A DNA stretch of 14,302 nucleotides from Scybalousia_A sp045221575 (GTDB taxonomy: Bacteria; Bacteroidota; Bacteroidia; Bacteroidales; P3): positions 1 through 14,302 of the forward strand of contig JBGUWU010000001.1 of NCBI GenBank assembly GCA_045221575.1, in the 5' to 3' direction. Below, one piece after another: positions 1-8,018 of the stretch. Every line of letters starts with the position of its first letter. The stretch's first letter is position 1. The translations under genes were made by a program, and so were the position numbers. Under the pieces are notes generated by a model. That model saw nothing but the letters and a program-made list of their open reading frames with translations. It made no database searches and was not told where the DNA came from.

Positions 1-336
1 TATAAACCTCCAAATTGTGTGTTCATCGGTATTGTTACACAATTTGTTTGCTGAACCTTCTGGACAATATTCCATAATAAGATAAGGTCGTCTTTCCCAA
101 ATAGCATAATGCTTTGCTGTTAAGAGGTTAGTATGATTTAGTTTTAAAGATGTTTTGTATTCACGGATAAACTCCTCTTGCCCTTTGTCATCTAAGGCAA
201 CATAAAACTTTATTGCTACTTCTTCGTCTATTATAGTATCCTGTGCTAACCACACATCGCCAAAACTTCCGCTACCTATATGTTTAAGAAGTTTGTATCT
301 CTCTTGTATTATTGTTCCTTGCTTTAGTTCTGACAT
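1..336 (-). CDS. Hanks-type serine/threonine protein kinase, N-terminal fragment (cut by left window edge)
   Basis: This minus-strand reading frame was translated by hand from the ATG at 334-336. It stays open for 112 residues to the window edge, so the C-terminal part is missing. It shows the N-lobe of a eukaryotic-like protein kinase: a glycine-rich ATP loop (IGSGSFGDVWLA, residues 20-31), the VAIK strand with the ATP-binding lysine (Lys43), a helix C glutamate candidate (Glu55 or Glu59), and a hinge-like LIMEYCPEGS (residues 86-95). The catalytic loop HRD and the DFG motif would lie outside the window, so activity cannot be judged. Such kinases phosphorylate Ser/Thr on cytoplasmic targets, but this one's substrate is unknown. 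A GGGAGG Shine-Dalgarno-like sequence lies 5 nt before the ATG, which supports the start. The C25 protease gene lies just upstream in the same direction, 88 bp away, but a separate promoter sits between them. Confidence 0.88.
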   Translation of the reverse strand, partial: MSELKQGTIIQERYKLLKHIGSGSFGDVWLAQDTIIDEEVAIKFYVALDDKGQEEFIREYKTSLKLNHTNLLTAKHYAIWERRPYLIMEYCPEGSANKLCNNTDEHTIWRFI

Positions 337-377
337 GGATACCTCCCTTTTGCTTCACATTAACATTTCCTAACAAG

Positions 378-385
378 CAAAAGTA
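378..385 (-). promoter_or_regulatory. Bacteroidota-type -7 element for the kinase gene
   Basis: On the minus strand this reads TACTTTTG within TTGTACTTTTGC, matching the TAnnTTTG -7 consensus of Bacteroidota primary-sigma promoters. No clear -33 TTTG lies 18-21 bp upstream. The predicted start is near 371, giving a leader of about 35 nt that contains the GGGAGG ribosome-binding site. The same 12-mer precedes the ansA and MBOAT genes. Confidence 0.6.
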
Positions 386-424
386 CAAATTATTTTTTAT
401 ATGACTGTGGTTTAGCTTATTTTT

Positions 425-3400
425 TTATAAATATACTACCTGGTGTGTTGATATTCCTTCTGGTCGTTTAAGTCTTAGGGTATAGACTCCTTTTGATAAT
501 GCTCCAAAATCTATCTCCTTGACATTATAATAATATGCTACCGCTTTGCCAACAGCATCATAGACCACCACCTCTGTTGCTGGCAAACTGAAATGAACAA
601 CGCCTGTTGTTGGATTAGGATAGATAGAGATTGCTTCTGCTGATATTATATCTATTGATTGGGTAAGCGTATCTTCTATTGTCAATTGCAATGTTACTAT
701 ACTATCACAACCTTGAGAAGTAAGTAATGATTGAGTATAAGTGCCAGACTGAGTATATTCTATTTCATTCCATATATAGTTAGGTGTATAAGCAGTAACA
801 GTAATAGTATCTAACACTGAATGATTAATAGTAATGGTAAGCACAAAGGTAGAATCGCAACCAAAACTATCTGTATAAAGTTTATTAATAGTAGTATCAC
901 AAGTGTATTCTACGCTATCCCAGATATAACTATCGCAAGCCACAACAGAATCCTTTACATAAGAAGGAGGACGAACGGTGTAGTCCAGCAAAAGCACAGT
1001 ACTGTCTTCATAATATATACTATGGCAATAGTTACCAGCAGAATCTGTATTGATAGTGTCGTTATTGACAATATATTCTGAGTTTTGACAAACAATATTA
1101 TTGTTTTGGAAGGTAACCTCTCTTGAGATAAAAGGTAAAGAAAGACTATCTATCCATGCACAGTCGGAGCCACGACTAATGCTAACATCTTTTGAATAAG
1201 AGAAAACAAAGTTATGACTGCCAGCACTGATAGGATAAGAGAACAATGTCCAATCCACTTCTCCAGATGCAGAAAGAAGTTCCTGCTCATCTATTGAAAA
1301 GGTAAATTTATCATAACCATCTTCTGAAGAAACTTTATAATAAAACTTGATAGAGTCTTGCAGAACAACATCTTGAGAAAGAGATAATGTAGATGTTTGA
1401 TAATTTCCTAAACCACTTGCAGAACGAATACAATATTCTCCTTGAATACCCTCATTGACTATTGTCCAAGGATAAGCATTTTGTGTCCAACCTGACAGAT
1501 GCAGAGAATTGCCCTCAAAAGTTTCACAGAAAGGCTCACCAATGTAAATATTATGAGTTTGACTAAAGCGAACATTATTATTGTTTATTAAGTTTAATGT
1601 TAAAGGAACGAAGATCAAAGATGGAATATCTTCTGAAGAGTGAAGAGTATATTGTAAAACAATGCTTGTGTCCATAGGAATAAAAACAGAAGAGGTATCA
1701 GCAGGGACAACAGAAAGAAATCCTGTAGGAGATAGAAGATAAGGCTTAGCAGTTAAAGGAGCATGACCTTTGTTAGTAAGGATAACAGAGAGAGTTCCTG
1801 TTGTATTCGCAAGCAAGGCATCTTCTTGTCCAGCATAGGTTACAGTTATCTCCGGTGCTAAAACAACGATGATTTCTCTTCCCGATGTCATTAACTCGGA
1901 ACTGTCCCAGCTAACAGTAAATGAAACAGGTATAAGAGTACTATCAGCAATAGTGTAATCGGCTGTAAGAGAAAGAGTGTTTAGACTTATTTGAGAACCT
2001 GCAGGAAGACTATCTATTATAAGATTATCTACAGAAAGATGAAGTTCTGGATTATCTGCAGAAAGAGCAACAACTACATTATATGCAGTATTATCACCTA
2101 TGTTTTCAAGAGTAATATCAACAGAAACAGAAGAATCTGCTGTGAGCATTGCTGAAGGTTCAATAGAAGAGATATATACATACGCTCCATCAGGAGCAAT
2201 AACGTTCAATGGTTTAAAAGTTGTTCTATATTGTTGAGCTGAAGCCACTATCTCATATCCTCCAACGGCAAGAGATGATGGCAGATTAAAGATAACATCT
2301 CCTAATTCATTAGCCCAACCCGAAGCAACAAGAGTATGGTTTATAGTGTCTGTTATTGCAACATAAGCGTATGGTACTGCTGTTATATGATATGTTGGCA
2401 AGCCACTAAGAATAGTAGGTTGTGCAGTAACAGAGAAAGTGTCTGCTTGTGTTATGTAAGGCATAATAGATGGGTCGCCCATTAGATGATATATCTCCCA
2501 ATAATATTTTTTTAGACTTGATGTAGAAGATTCTACTGCCATATTACCAACATTCATAAGAGACGCTTGAGTAATAGCCCATTGTGGATAATCTTCTCCA
2601 TGAGTATGACGTATTCTATCGTATGCTCCAAGATGTGATGAGTTATAATCCATGGACATTAAAGGACCTATACCACCTCTTAAACCTACTGCCCAATAAA
2701 AATCTTCTCCCCAATAAGTGCTATTGCTTCCTCCTATGTATCCTACAGCACCACAATAGTTTCCCTTTCTAAGCAGAGCTTCTCCAAGACAGGCAGAAGT
2801 TTGAAACTTATTAGTTAAACAACAATTTCCAATCATCAGACCAAACTTCTGAGTGTTTGTCATAGAAGATACATGAGAAGTAGTAAAGTTTGGTGTTCCC
2901 CAGCTTGTAGCACTACCATGAGCAGAATAATTAATCCAACCGGCGCCAGCATTATAGTAACTGCGTACTGTTGCTGACATAGAACTACTGTTTTCGTCAA
3001 TATAAACATTGCTTGCTCCTGCTGGAACTATAGATGTATCATTTTTAAAATAACGCACCTCTCTAAAACCATTAGATCCATTAATATAATGTATAATAGC
3101 ATAATCCATAGCAGGATCAGCATGAGTATAGCCAAAGTCACCAACCTCTCCACCATCTACTCCTGCCACCATAACAGCACGGTTAAGGAATGAAGGGTCT
3201 GCAAATGTATATTGTTCATACATTAATGTTTTATCTATTTGAGGCGTTAGTTGATTAAGATTTTGTGCTGAAAAACGGCCATAATAACAATCTGGAATGC
3301 TATCTCCTTCTGTCCAAGTAGTATAGTAAAGGTCTGTAATATGTGCAGTGCTTGTAATACCTGTAAAAGCAGGTATCTGAGCATGATCACCTACTATTAA

Positions 3401-4276
3401 TAGATAAGTGGGAGCAGGATTCTGTGTTGTAGCATTAGTATATTGACTTCTTATGTATGATTGTATATCAGTAGAAGTTGAGCCAACGCCCTCATCATCA
3501 GTATAGACTATGTCTGTTATAAATCCTTTCCTACGTTTCCATTCTATAAAGTTATCCATTTGATCACGGAACATACTATGAGCTACAATCAAATAACGGA
3601 TAGGAGTATTTACAGCAGATTCAGTAGGATATAACCTATTCAACACACCAGCTCTACTATTGAAGGCTGGAGTATGATAACGTTCAAAGAGTTTCTGTGT
3701 TCCTGTAACATCAGCATTGCGATAAAGTATAGTAACCGTTGCTTGACGACAAACAACTATTACTCCACTTACAGGATTATATCTGATAGGAGAGAACTGC
3801 AAACGAGCCAAACGTCTATCACGAGCCACGCCCACCTGTTCAACAAATGCTTCTTCTTGAGTATAGAAATAGTCTTGTTGATAAACAGACTCATTTATCA
3901 GTAAAGAATGCTTGGTTGTGTCGCTCTTGCTACGAGGAGGTTGAGATGGAAGTAAGCGATGTGCTAAAGGTTTTAAGGTATCATATACTGCATCTGTTAT
4001 CTCTACATCAAAACCATCACACAAAGGCACTTCTATCAATTGAGAAAAGGTTGGAAGACATGGTTCTCCATAGTTGGAAGACGGGAAATAGTTCTCAATA
4101 CTTAGAGTGGAGAAAGTTGTTCCGTCAAGATTAACTTCCCCAACCTTAACATTACCTACAGAGAATTGTACTTGTAACTGTTGCCAGGAGTCTGTCTCTA
4201 TTTTACAGTTGTTTTCTTGAGCCAATATAATATTGGTAGCAAGTGTTAGCACAAAATATAGAAGTATGCGTTTCAT
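425..4276 (-). CDS. Secreted gingipain-like cysteine protease (peptidase family C25) with T9SS sorting domain
   Basis: A 1283-aa multidomain secreted endopeptidase. Residues 1-19 form a signal peptide, with likely cleavage before Gln20 (ILA|Q). Residues 20-210 look like a C25 propeptide. The catalytic domain spans about 226-605: INYSAHGSATSWGTP carries catalytic His453, and IGNCCLTNKF carries the nucleophile, most likely Cys486 (Cys485 is adjacent), followed by the MGDPS motif (599-603). An Ig-like C25 C-terminal domain (about 612-695) and a further beta-sandwich region (about 700-912) follow. Next is a jelly-roll region like the cleaved-adhesin/MAM group (914-1050), starting FCETFEG and ending CAWIDSLSLP. 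Two Cys/Trp repeats (1106-1200) and a type IX sorting domain (1216-1283, starting ISIYPNPTTG and ending with a KGVYTLRL strand) close the protein. PorU, the T9SS sortase, is also C25, but it normally has its catalytic pair further downstream and lacks such repeats. Cleavage specificity (Arg, Lys or other) cannot be told from motifs. The leader is about 93 nt and has no obvious Shine-Dalgarno. No terminator is visible after the stop. Confidence 0.93.
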   Translation of the reverse strand: MKRILLYFVLTLATNIILAQENNCKIETDSWQQLQVQFSVGNVKVGEVNLDGTTFSTLSIENYFPSSNYGEPCLPTFSQLIEVPLCDGFDVEITDAVYDTLKPLAHRLLPSQPPRSKSDTTKHSLLINESVYQQDYFYTQEEAFVEQVGVARDRRLARLQFSPIRYNPVSGVIVVCRQATVTILYRNADVTGTQKLFERYHTPAFNSRAGVLNRLYPTESAVNTPIRYLIVAHSMFRDQMDNFIEWKRRKGFITDIVYTDDEGVGSTSTDIQSYIRSQYTNATTQNPAPTYLLIVGDHAQIPAFTGITSTAHITDLYYTTWTEGDSIPDCYYGRFSAQNLNQLTPQIDKTLMYEQYTFADPSFLNRAVMVAGVDGGEVGDFGYTHADPAMDYAIIHYINGSNGFREVRYFKNDTSIVPAGASNVYIDENSSSMSATVRSYYNAGAGWINYSAHGSATSWGTPNFTTSHVSSMTNTQKFGLMIGNCCLTNKFQTSACLGEALLRKGNYCGAVGYIGGSNSTYWGEDFYWAVGLRGGIGPLMSMDYNSSHLGAYDRIRHTHGEDYPQWAITQASLMNVGNMAVESSTSSLKKYYWEIYHLMGDPSIMPYITQADTFSVTAQPTILSGLPTYHITAVPYAYVAITDTINHTLVASGWANELGDVIFNLPSSLAVGGYEIVASAQQYRTTFKPLNVIAPDGAYVYISSIEPSAMLTADSSVSVDITLENIGDNTAYNVVVALSADNPELHLSVDNLIIDSLPAGSQISLNTLSLTADYTIADSTLIPVSFTVSWDSSELMTSGREIIVVLAPEITVTYAGQEDALLANTTGTLSVILTNKGHAPLTAKPYLLSPTGFLSVVPADTSSVFIPMDTSIVLQYTLHSSEDIPSLIFVPLTLNLINNNNVRFSQTHNIYIGEPFCETFEGNSLHLSGWTQNAYPWTIVNEGIQGEYCIRSASGLGNYQTSTLSLSQDVVLQDSIKFYYKVSSEDGYDKFTFSIDEQELLSASGEVDWTLFSYPISAGSHNFVFSYSKDVSISRGSDCAWIDSLSLPFISREVTFQNNNIVCQNSEYIVNNDTINTDSAGNYCHSIYYEDSTVLLLDYTVRPPSYVKDSVVACDSYIWDSVEYTCDTTINKLYTDSFGCDSTFVLTITINHSVLDTITVTAYTPNYIWNEIEYTQSGTYTQSLLTSQGCDSIVTLQLTIEDTLTQSIDIISAEAISIYPNPTTGVVHFSLPATEVVVYDAVGKAVAYYYNVKEIDFGALSKGVYTLRLKRPEGISTHQVVYL
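677..961 (-). repeat. Two protein-level Cys/Trp repeats in the protease C-terminal stalk
   Basis: Residues 1106-1150 and 1153-1200 of the C25 protease are two diverged copies of one module. The shared pattern is an aromatic-rich start (CDSYIWD or TPNYIWN), then EY, then about 15-20 residues, then GCDS followed by a hydrophobic beta strand (FVLTITI or VTLQLTI). The first Cys is kept only in copy 1. A weaker relative may lie at about 1052-1105. Modules of this kind are common as extended stalks just before T9SS sorting domains in Bacteroidota secreted proteins. They probably act as a spacer or adhesive stalk, not as a catalytic unit. Confidence 0.7.
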
Positions 4277-4375
4277 CTTAGATTTATTTTTAATCTGTTA
4301 TGCATTTTTATCAATATTTATCGCCTATTATGACATATACTAAAAAGAAATGCTAAAATATTTATTTTTAGGGTG

Positions 4376-4383
4376 CAAATTTA
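4376..4383 (-). promoter_or_regulatory. -7 element of the C25 protease promoter
   Basis: On the minus strand this reads TAAATTTG followed by CACCC, a match to TAnnTTTG. The place expected for -33 (about 4402-4405) is a T-run on the minus strand, not TTTG, so the -33 element is weak. The predicted start near 4369 leaves an unusually long leader of about 93 nt before the ATG. The 21-bp tandem repeat begins about 100 bp further upstream. Confidence 0.55.
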
Positions 4384-4480
4384 CAAAATAATCATAGTCT
4401 AAAAAAACTTTTTCTGTTTTATTTCTATATTTTTTCTCTCTTTTGCATTGTTTTTAACCGCATATTTTTTTATACTGAAA

Positions 4481-4577
4481 TAAAATCAACTTTTAATAAA
4501 TTAAAATCAACTCTTAGTAAATCAAAATCAACTTTTAGCAAATTAAAATCAACTCTTTTTCAGATAAAAATCAAAAG
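4481..4577. repeat. 21-bp direct tandem repeat (4 full copies plus a partial)
   Basis: Four consecutive 21-bp units start at 4481, 4502, 4523 and 4544, and a degenerate partial unit runs 4565-4577. On the plus strand each starts (T/C)AAAATCAACT(T/C)TT. The first three continue A(A/G)(T/C)AAAT and the fourth diverges. There are no spacers. The array lies in the 444-bp gap 4277-4720, between the terminator of the lipoprotein/DUF5723 operon and the promoter of the C25 protease. The rest of that gap is A+T-rich with no credible gene. The array could be a regulator binding array, a slippage-prone variable-number repeat, or a neutral minisatellite. The sequence alone does not decide. Confidence 0.85.
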
Positions 4578-4636
4578 ATATTTTTTGCTGATTTGATAAT
4601 AGAGATATTTCTTATTCTTGAGGCTATAAAATCTAT

Positions 4637-4669
4637 AAAAAAAAACGGACACATTCAATAATGCGTCCG
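4637..4669 (-). terminator. Rho-independent terminator of the lipoprotein/DUF5723 operon
   Basis: On the minus strand, CGGACGCATT and AATGTGTCCG form a 10-bp stem with one G-T wobble around an ATTG loop. A run of nine T follows (plus-strand A-run 4637-4645). It lies about 50 nt after the stop of the DUF5723-like gene and separates that operon from the C25 protease gene downstream. Confidence 0.9.
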
Positions 4670-4720
4670 AATACTTTGTATAAATAAAAACATTTATTGT
4701 ATTAAAGATTGTAAGCAGTT

Positions 4721-6103
4721 TTAATCATTTGCTACTTTCTTTTTCTTTTTGTTTTTAAATGCTATGTTAACTCCAAAGTAAGTAGATAAACCACTTGTTT
4801 GAGCAATATCTAAAGAAGAAGCAAAGGTTGCTCCGCAGTAGAATATATCTCCTAATGAAAGCATAATAGATGGGTTGAAGAATTTTGACGCTATAGTATT
4901 ACCAACAGTAGCCTGCATTCTTCCTAAACGATAAGTGTATGCTAAGGTTAAAGAGTTCTCTAATTTGCCTGCTATTATTCTTCCTTTGTATAAAGCTTGT
5001 GCATACATATTAGGGAAGAAATTCCAAGAATAGCCAGCATATATTTTAGTTGGTATTGCTGTAGTATAACCACCATTCTTTGTTGTTTGAAGGTCAAAAG
5101 AATTCTTTAAACTATCTGCTAAATCATTAAAGTAATCATCTAAATCATTTCCCATATTGTCATATTGAGTTTGAGCTCCTGCAAACTCTACTCTTGTGTT
5201 TGGACTTGAAGAATGAACATTTATTGAATTACTTTTCCAACTGATAAAACCTAAATCTACAACAGAAGCACTTACTTCCATAGCATCGTTTATTTTATAC
5301 TTTGCTCCTAAATCTAAACCGAAACCTTTGTTCTTAAAGATATTAGATGGTACTTTTTCAACATCATCAAACGTTGCTCCATCGCCACTGGAAGAAGATT
5401 TCATATACCAATTAGCAAAAGCATTGGCTGTATTGATGTCTATGTTACTAATAGTTGCCATTGTAGCTCCGTCAAACTCTACAGTAACATCTGTTGTTTT
5501 GGAAGTAATATTCATCAATCCAAAATACATTTTAAGATTACCACCTACAGTCAATTTTTTATCAATATCTCTTGCATAACCGAAAGATGCTGTTAAATAA
5601 CTTGTAGCATCTAATAGTTTATCTTTGAAGACTTCCAACTCTTTATCTTGAGAATCTGTTCCTCGTGTTATCAAATCAAACAATCCCTTAGAGAAATTAA
5701 ACCTTGATTCTACGTTTAAGGATAGATTAAAAGACACGTGATTAACTTTATCAAAAGTAAATCCAAAGCCTAACAAATCGGTACTCATTCCAACACCAAT
5801 ATAGTTATTCTCTTTTAGTTTGCTTGTAAAACCATCAAAGTCTAATCGCAATGAATCTGGATATGAAGGATGTTGATTAACAAAATCTTTATAATTGAAT
5901 CCAGATGTATTTAAAGACGTTCCAAAATAACCTAAGACAGGTAGTGTAATATAGAATTTATTTTCTCCATGGTTGGCCGGATTATACTTTGACGCCTGCG
6001 GAAGAGTGGAAAAATACATCAACTCTCCCGTTCTTTGTGCTGAAAGAGAAAATGCAAAAGCCACAAAAACTAAACTTAATATTATTTTCTTTATATTTTT
6101 CAT
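4721..6103 (-). CDS. DUF5723-like outer-membrane beta-barrel protein
   Basis: A 460-aa protein with a signal peptide (residues 1-22, likely cut before Gln23 in SLSAQ). The mature start reads RTGELMYFSTLPQASKYNPA, which I recognise as the opening of the DUF5723 family of Bacteroidota envelope proteins. The rest is built of alternating amphipathic strands, such as HVSFNLSLNVESRFNF, KLTVGGNLKMYFGL and SLTLAYTYRLGRMQATVGN. Glycine/aromatic turns also fit an outer-membrane barrel of the general FadL/PorV kind. The C-terminus is odd for a barrel: it does not end in an aromatic residue but in a lysine-rich tail (Lys450, Lys452-456, then VAND). The gene follows the lipoprotein gene by 34 bp in the same direction with no promoter or terminator between them, and a strong terminator follows. 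The family's function is not established. A structural or secretion partner of the lipoprotein is an inference from gene order. Confidence 0.78.
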   Translation of the reverse strand: MKNIKKIILSLVFVAFAFSLSAQRTGELMYFSTLPQASKYNPANHGENKFYITLPVLGYFGTSLNTSGFNYKDFVNQHPSYPDSLRLDFDGFTSKLKENNYIGVGMSTDLLGFGFTFDKVNHVSFNLSLNVESRFNFSKGLFDLITRGTDSQDKELEVFKDKLLDATSYLTASFGYARDIDKKLTVGGNLKMYFGLMNITSKTTDVTVEFDGATMATISNIDINTANAFANWYMKSSSSGDGATFDDVEKVPSNIFKNKGFGLDLGAKYKINDAMEVSASVVDLGFISWKSNSINVHSSSPNTRVEFAGAQTQYDNMGNDLDDYFNDLADSLKNSFDLQTTKNGGYTTAIPTKIYAGYSWNFFPNMYAQALYKGRIIAGKLENSLTLAYTYRLGRMQATVGNTIASKFFNPSIMLSLGDIFYCGATFASSLDIAQTSGLSTYFGVNIAFKNKKKKKVAND

Positions 6104-6137
6104 AACGTTATTCTATTTAGTAAAATTTATAACTTTT

Positions 6138-7862
6138 TTAGAAATGTATATCTAACTGTGCTTTCATACCTAATTTTACTTTCAAAGTATGTTCTCTTTG
6201 CAACAAAATATGAGGACGTGTTCCATCAGTAGCCGTTGCTGTATTCAAAACAGCTTTGATTGCAATCTTTGGTGCTTTTCTCAATAGTTGATATTTTTCG
6301 TTAGAAAGAACTTTTTCTTTTTGTTCTTTGCTTGCGGAAACAACTCTACCCAAAGCATTAACATTTGCAGCAGAAATAACCAAAGGAGTATCAAATAGAC
6401 TATCAACAATGTTATTGTTTTCATCTTTAATCATAACATTCATGTCTATTGTTGCAGGGAAGTTATTTTCTAAGTCAAATTTCAATACTGCATTATCAAT
6501 GTAATCTCCTACTCCATCTTCTTCTTGTAGGAAAGAGAAATCACTAACACCTTTTACACTTTCCATATTGTTGATTTGACAAACAATAGGAACACGTGTT
6601 TTAATGTTTAAATTGATATATGATTTTCTTGGATATACAAAACTTATTGCTGTGTTATCATCTTCTACAGAGAATAATCCACTATAAACAACATTGTTTG
6701 GTAATATTTCTAATGCTCTTACATCTGCACCTCCTAACTCTTCATTAGATATATATCCGCTCTCCATTGGTTGAGTTGGAGAAAGAGCTTTCATGATGCT
6801 TAGTTTTGGTTGATGGTCTTGGAACAAAGATACTCTCTTGCCAGAACGATTTTCAGCGTACATTTGAGAAACATCAAAATGTCCGTTCATTCCTATGTTA
6901 GTTTTGTATCTCATTTCCATTGTCATTGATTTTAAATCAACGGTACTACTATCAAACATCTCTTTAAAACCAGGGTCATCAAAGTATGTTATCGCTACTG
7001 TGTCTGATAGAAGGAACTCATTGTAACCCATCTTTCCGTAAGCTAAATCAATATTCCATGGATCACCAAAATCAAGAGTGAAGTTAAGATTACAAGAACT
7101 TGGCAAAGTAGTGTAATTTACAACATTAAGGTCTAAGAATACTTTGTATTGTAAATCCACATAAAAATTACCTGAACCATCATTTAATGGATATATATCT
7201 ATTCCATAGCCAGAAAAGTCTAAAGAAACTTCAGATGAGTTTGCAGGAATTTGAAGTACTGTATCTAAATATTCATAATTTTCGTCTCTAAGAGAGTTTG
7301 AACGAATTTGAATATTGACAGCCATAGGCAAAGGTTGTACTTGTATTTTCATTGTACCATCTTGTAGTACAACACTGTCTAACCTTCTTTCTCCTCCACG
7401 AATATCTGGAGATAAAGCATTCATCACAGCGTCTGCATCTTGCCAATCAATAAGAGTAATTGTATCATTTACTCCTGGTGTTATTGGAAGAGTTTGAATA
7501 TATGATAAATCCATTGTTCCATTATTCAAAACAACAGGAGACAATGCGATATCTGCTTCAAATGTAGAAAAGTCTTCATTTAATAGTTCCAAATCCTTAT
7601 CCAGAACCATTATGATAGAGTCTTGGTCATCGCTGGTTTTTAAAAACTCAACCGTAACGCCATTTTCTTCGTCTGCCATAGACTCAAAATTAAAGAAATC
7701 ACTAAGTGTGAATTCGGTGGAAAGAACATTATTCTCCAAAGATGGTCTGATGTGAGTTTCAGCTAATCTGTCCATATCAAAATCATCTTCATTCACACAA
7801 GCTACCATTCCTATTGCAGTAAGGAAAGATAGAATTGCTAATAAGTACGTTTTTCTTTTCAT
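6138..7862 (-). CDS. Probable surface-exposed lipoprotein, family not recognised
   Basis: A 574-aa protein with a lipoprotein signal peptide: basic MKRK, a hydrophobic stretch, and a lipobox-like MVAC with acylated Cys22. The residues just after it, VNEDDFD, are acidic. In Bacteroidota, acidic stretches close to the lipid-anchor Cys act as export signals to the cell surface, so surface display is plausible. The rest is rich in Asp, Asn and short beta strands with no transmembrane segment and no catalytic motif that I can name. The C-terminal third contains LENNFPATIDMNVMIKDENN, a helix-like KEQKEKVLSNEKYQLLRKAP, and a final strand ending LGMKAQLDIHF. It is the first gene of an operon with the DUF5723-like barrel. 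The ATG lies about 40 nt after a predicted transcription start. I do not assign a function. Confidence 0.8.
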   Translation of the reverse strand: MKRKTYLLAILSFLTAIGMVACVNEDDFDMDRLAETHIRPSLENNVLSTEFTLSDFFNFESMADEENGVTVEFLKTSDDQDSIIMVLDKDLELLNEDFSTFEADIALSPVVLNNGTMDLSYIQTLPITPGVNDTITLIDWQDADAVMNALSPDIRGGERRLDSVVLQDGTMKIQVQPLPMAVNIQIRSNSLRDENYEYLDTVLQIPANSSEVSLDFSGYGIDIYPLNDGSGNFYVDLQYKVFLDLNVVNYTTLPSSCNLNFTLDFGDPWNIDLAYGKMGYNEFLLSDTVAITYFDDPGFKEMFDSSTVDLKSMTMEMRYKTNIGMNGHFDVSQMYAENRSGKRVSLFQDHQPKLSIMKALSPTQPMESGYISNEELGGADVRALEILPNNVVYSGLFSVEDDNTAISFVYPRKSYINLNIKTRVPIVCQINNMESVKGVSDFSFLQEEDGVGDYIDNAVLKFDLENNFPATIDMNVMIKDENNNIVDSLFDTPLVISAANVNALGRVVSASKEQKEKVLSNEKYQLLRKAPKIAIKAVLNTATATDGTRPHILLQREHTLKVKLGMKAQLDIHF

Positions 7863-7908
7863 TATAATTTATTATTTGTTAATACTCTGTACGCTATTAT
7901 ACAAGTTG

Positions 7909-7938
7909 CAAAGATATACATTTATTTTAATACACAAA
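7909..7938 (-). promoter_or_regulatory. Promoter of the lipoprotein/DUF5723 operon
   Basis: The minus strand carries TTTG (7935-7938), an 18-bp spacer, and TATCTTTG (7909-7916). This is close to the Bacteroidota TTTG/TAnnTTTG consensus and is the best two-part promoter in the window. The predicted start is near 7902, about 40 nt before the ATG. It lies back to back with the promoter of the fusion gene at 8019. Confidence 0.65.
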
Positions 7939-7989
7939 CAAAAATTAAAAAAAATCTTGTTCTTTTTATCGCTTTTTTTATCTTTTTAC

Positions 7990-7997
7990 TAACTTTG
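7990..7997 (+). promoter_or_regulatory. -7 element of the membrane/cytidylate-kinase-like fusion gene
   Basis: TAACTTTG matches TAnnTTTG, and a T-rich stretch occupies the -33 area (about 7962-7968). The predicted start is near 8003, which gives a leader of only about 16 nt before the ATG at 8019. This placement rules out the upstream in-frame TTG at 7995 as a start, because that codon lies inside the promoter element. Confidence 0.55.
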
Positions 7998-8018
7998 CAA
8001 GCACAAACATCAAACTTT

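Noticed and set aside
821..1081. Plus-strand open frame inside the protease C-terminal stalk region
   Set aside because: It is antisense to recognisable Cys/Trp repeats and has no family features. Other plus-strand frames at 2584-2772, 3674-3904, 3847-4134, 5328-5579 and 7315-7497 are rejected for the same reason.
425..4276. Reading the C25 protein as PorU, the T9SS sortase
   Set aside because: The catalytic His/Cys positions (453/486), the jelly roll and stalk repeats, and the lack of an adjacent porV gene fit a secreted gingipain-like protease better.
4481..4577. CRISPR array
   Set aside because: The 21-bp units are directly adjacent with no spacers, and no cas gene is in the window.
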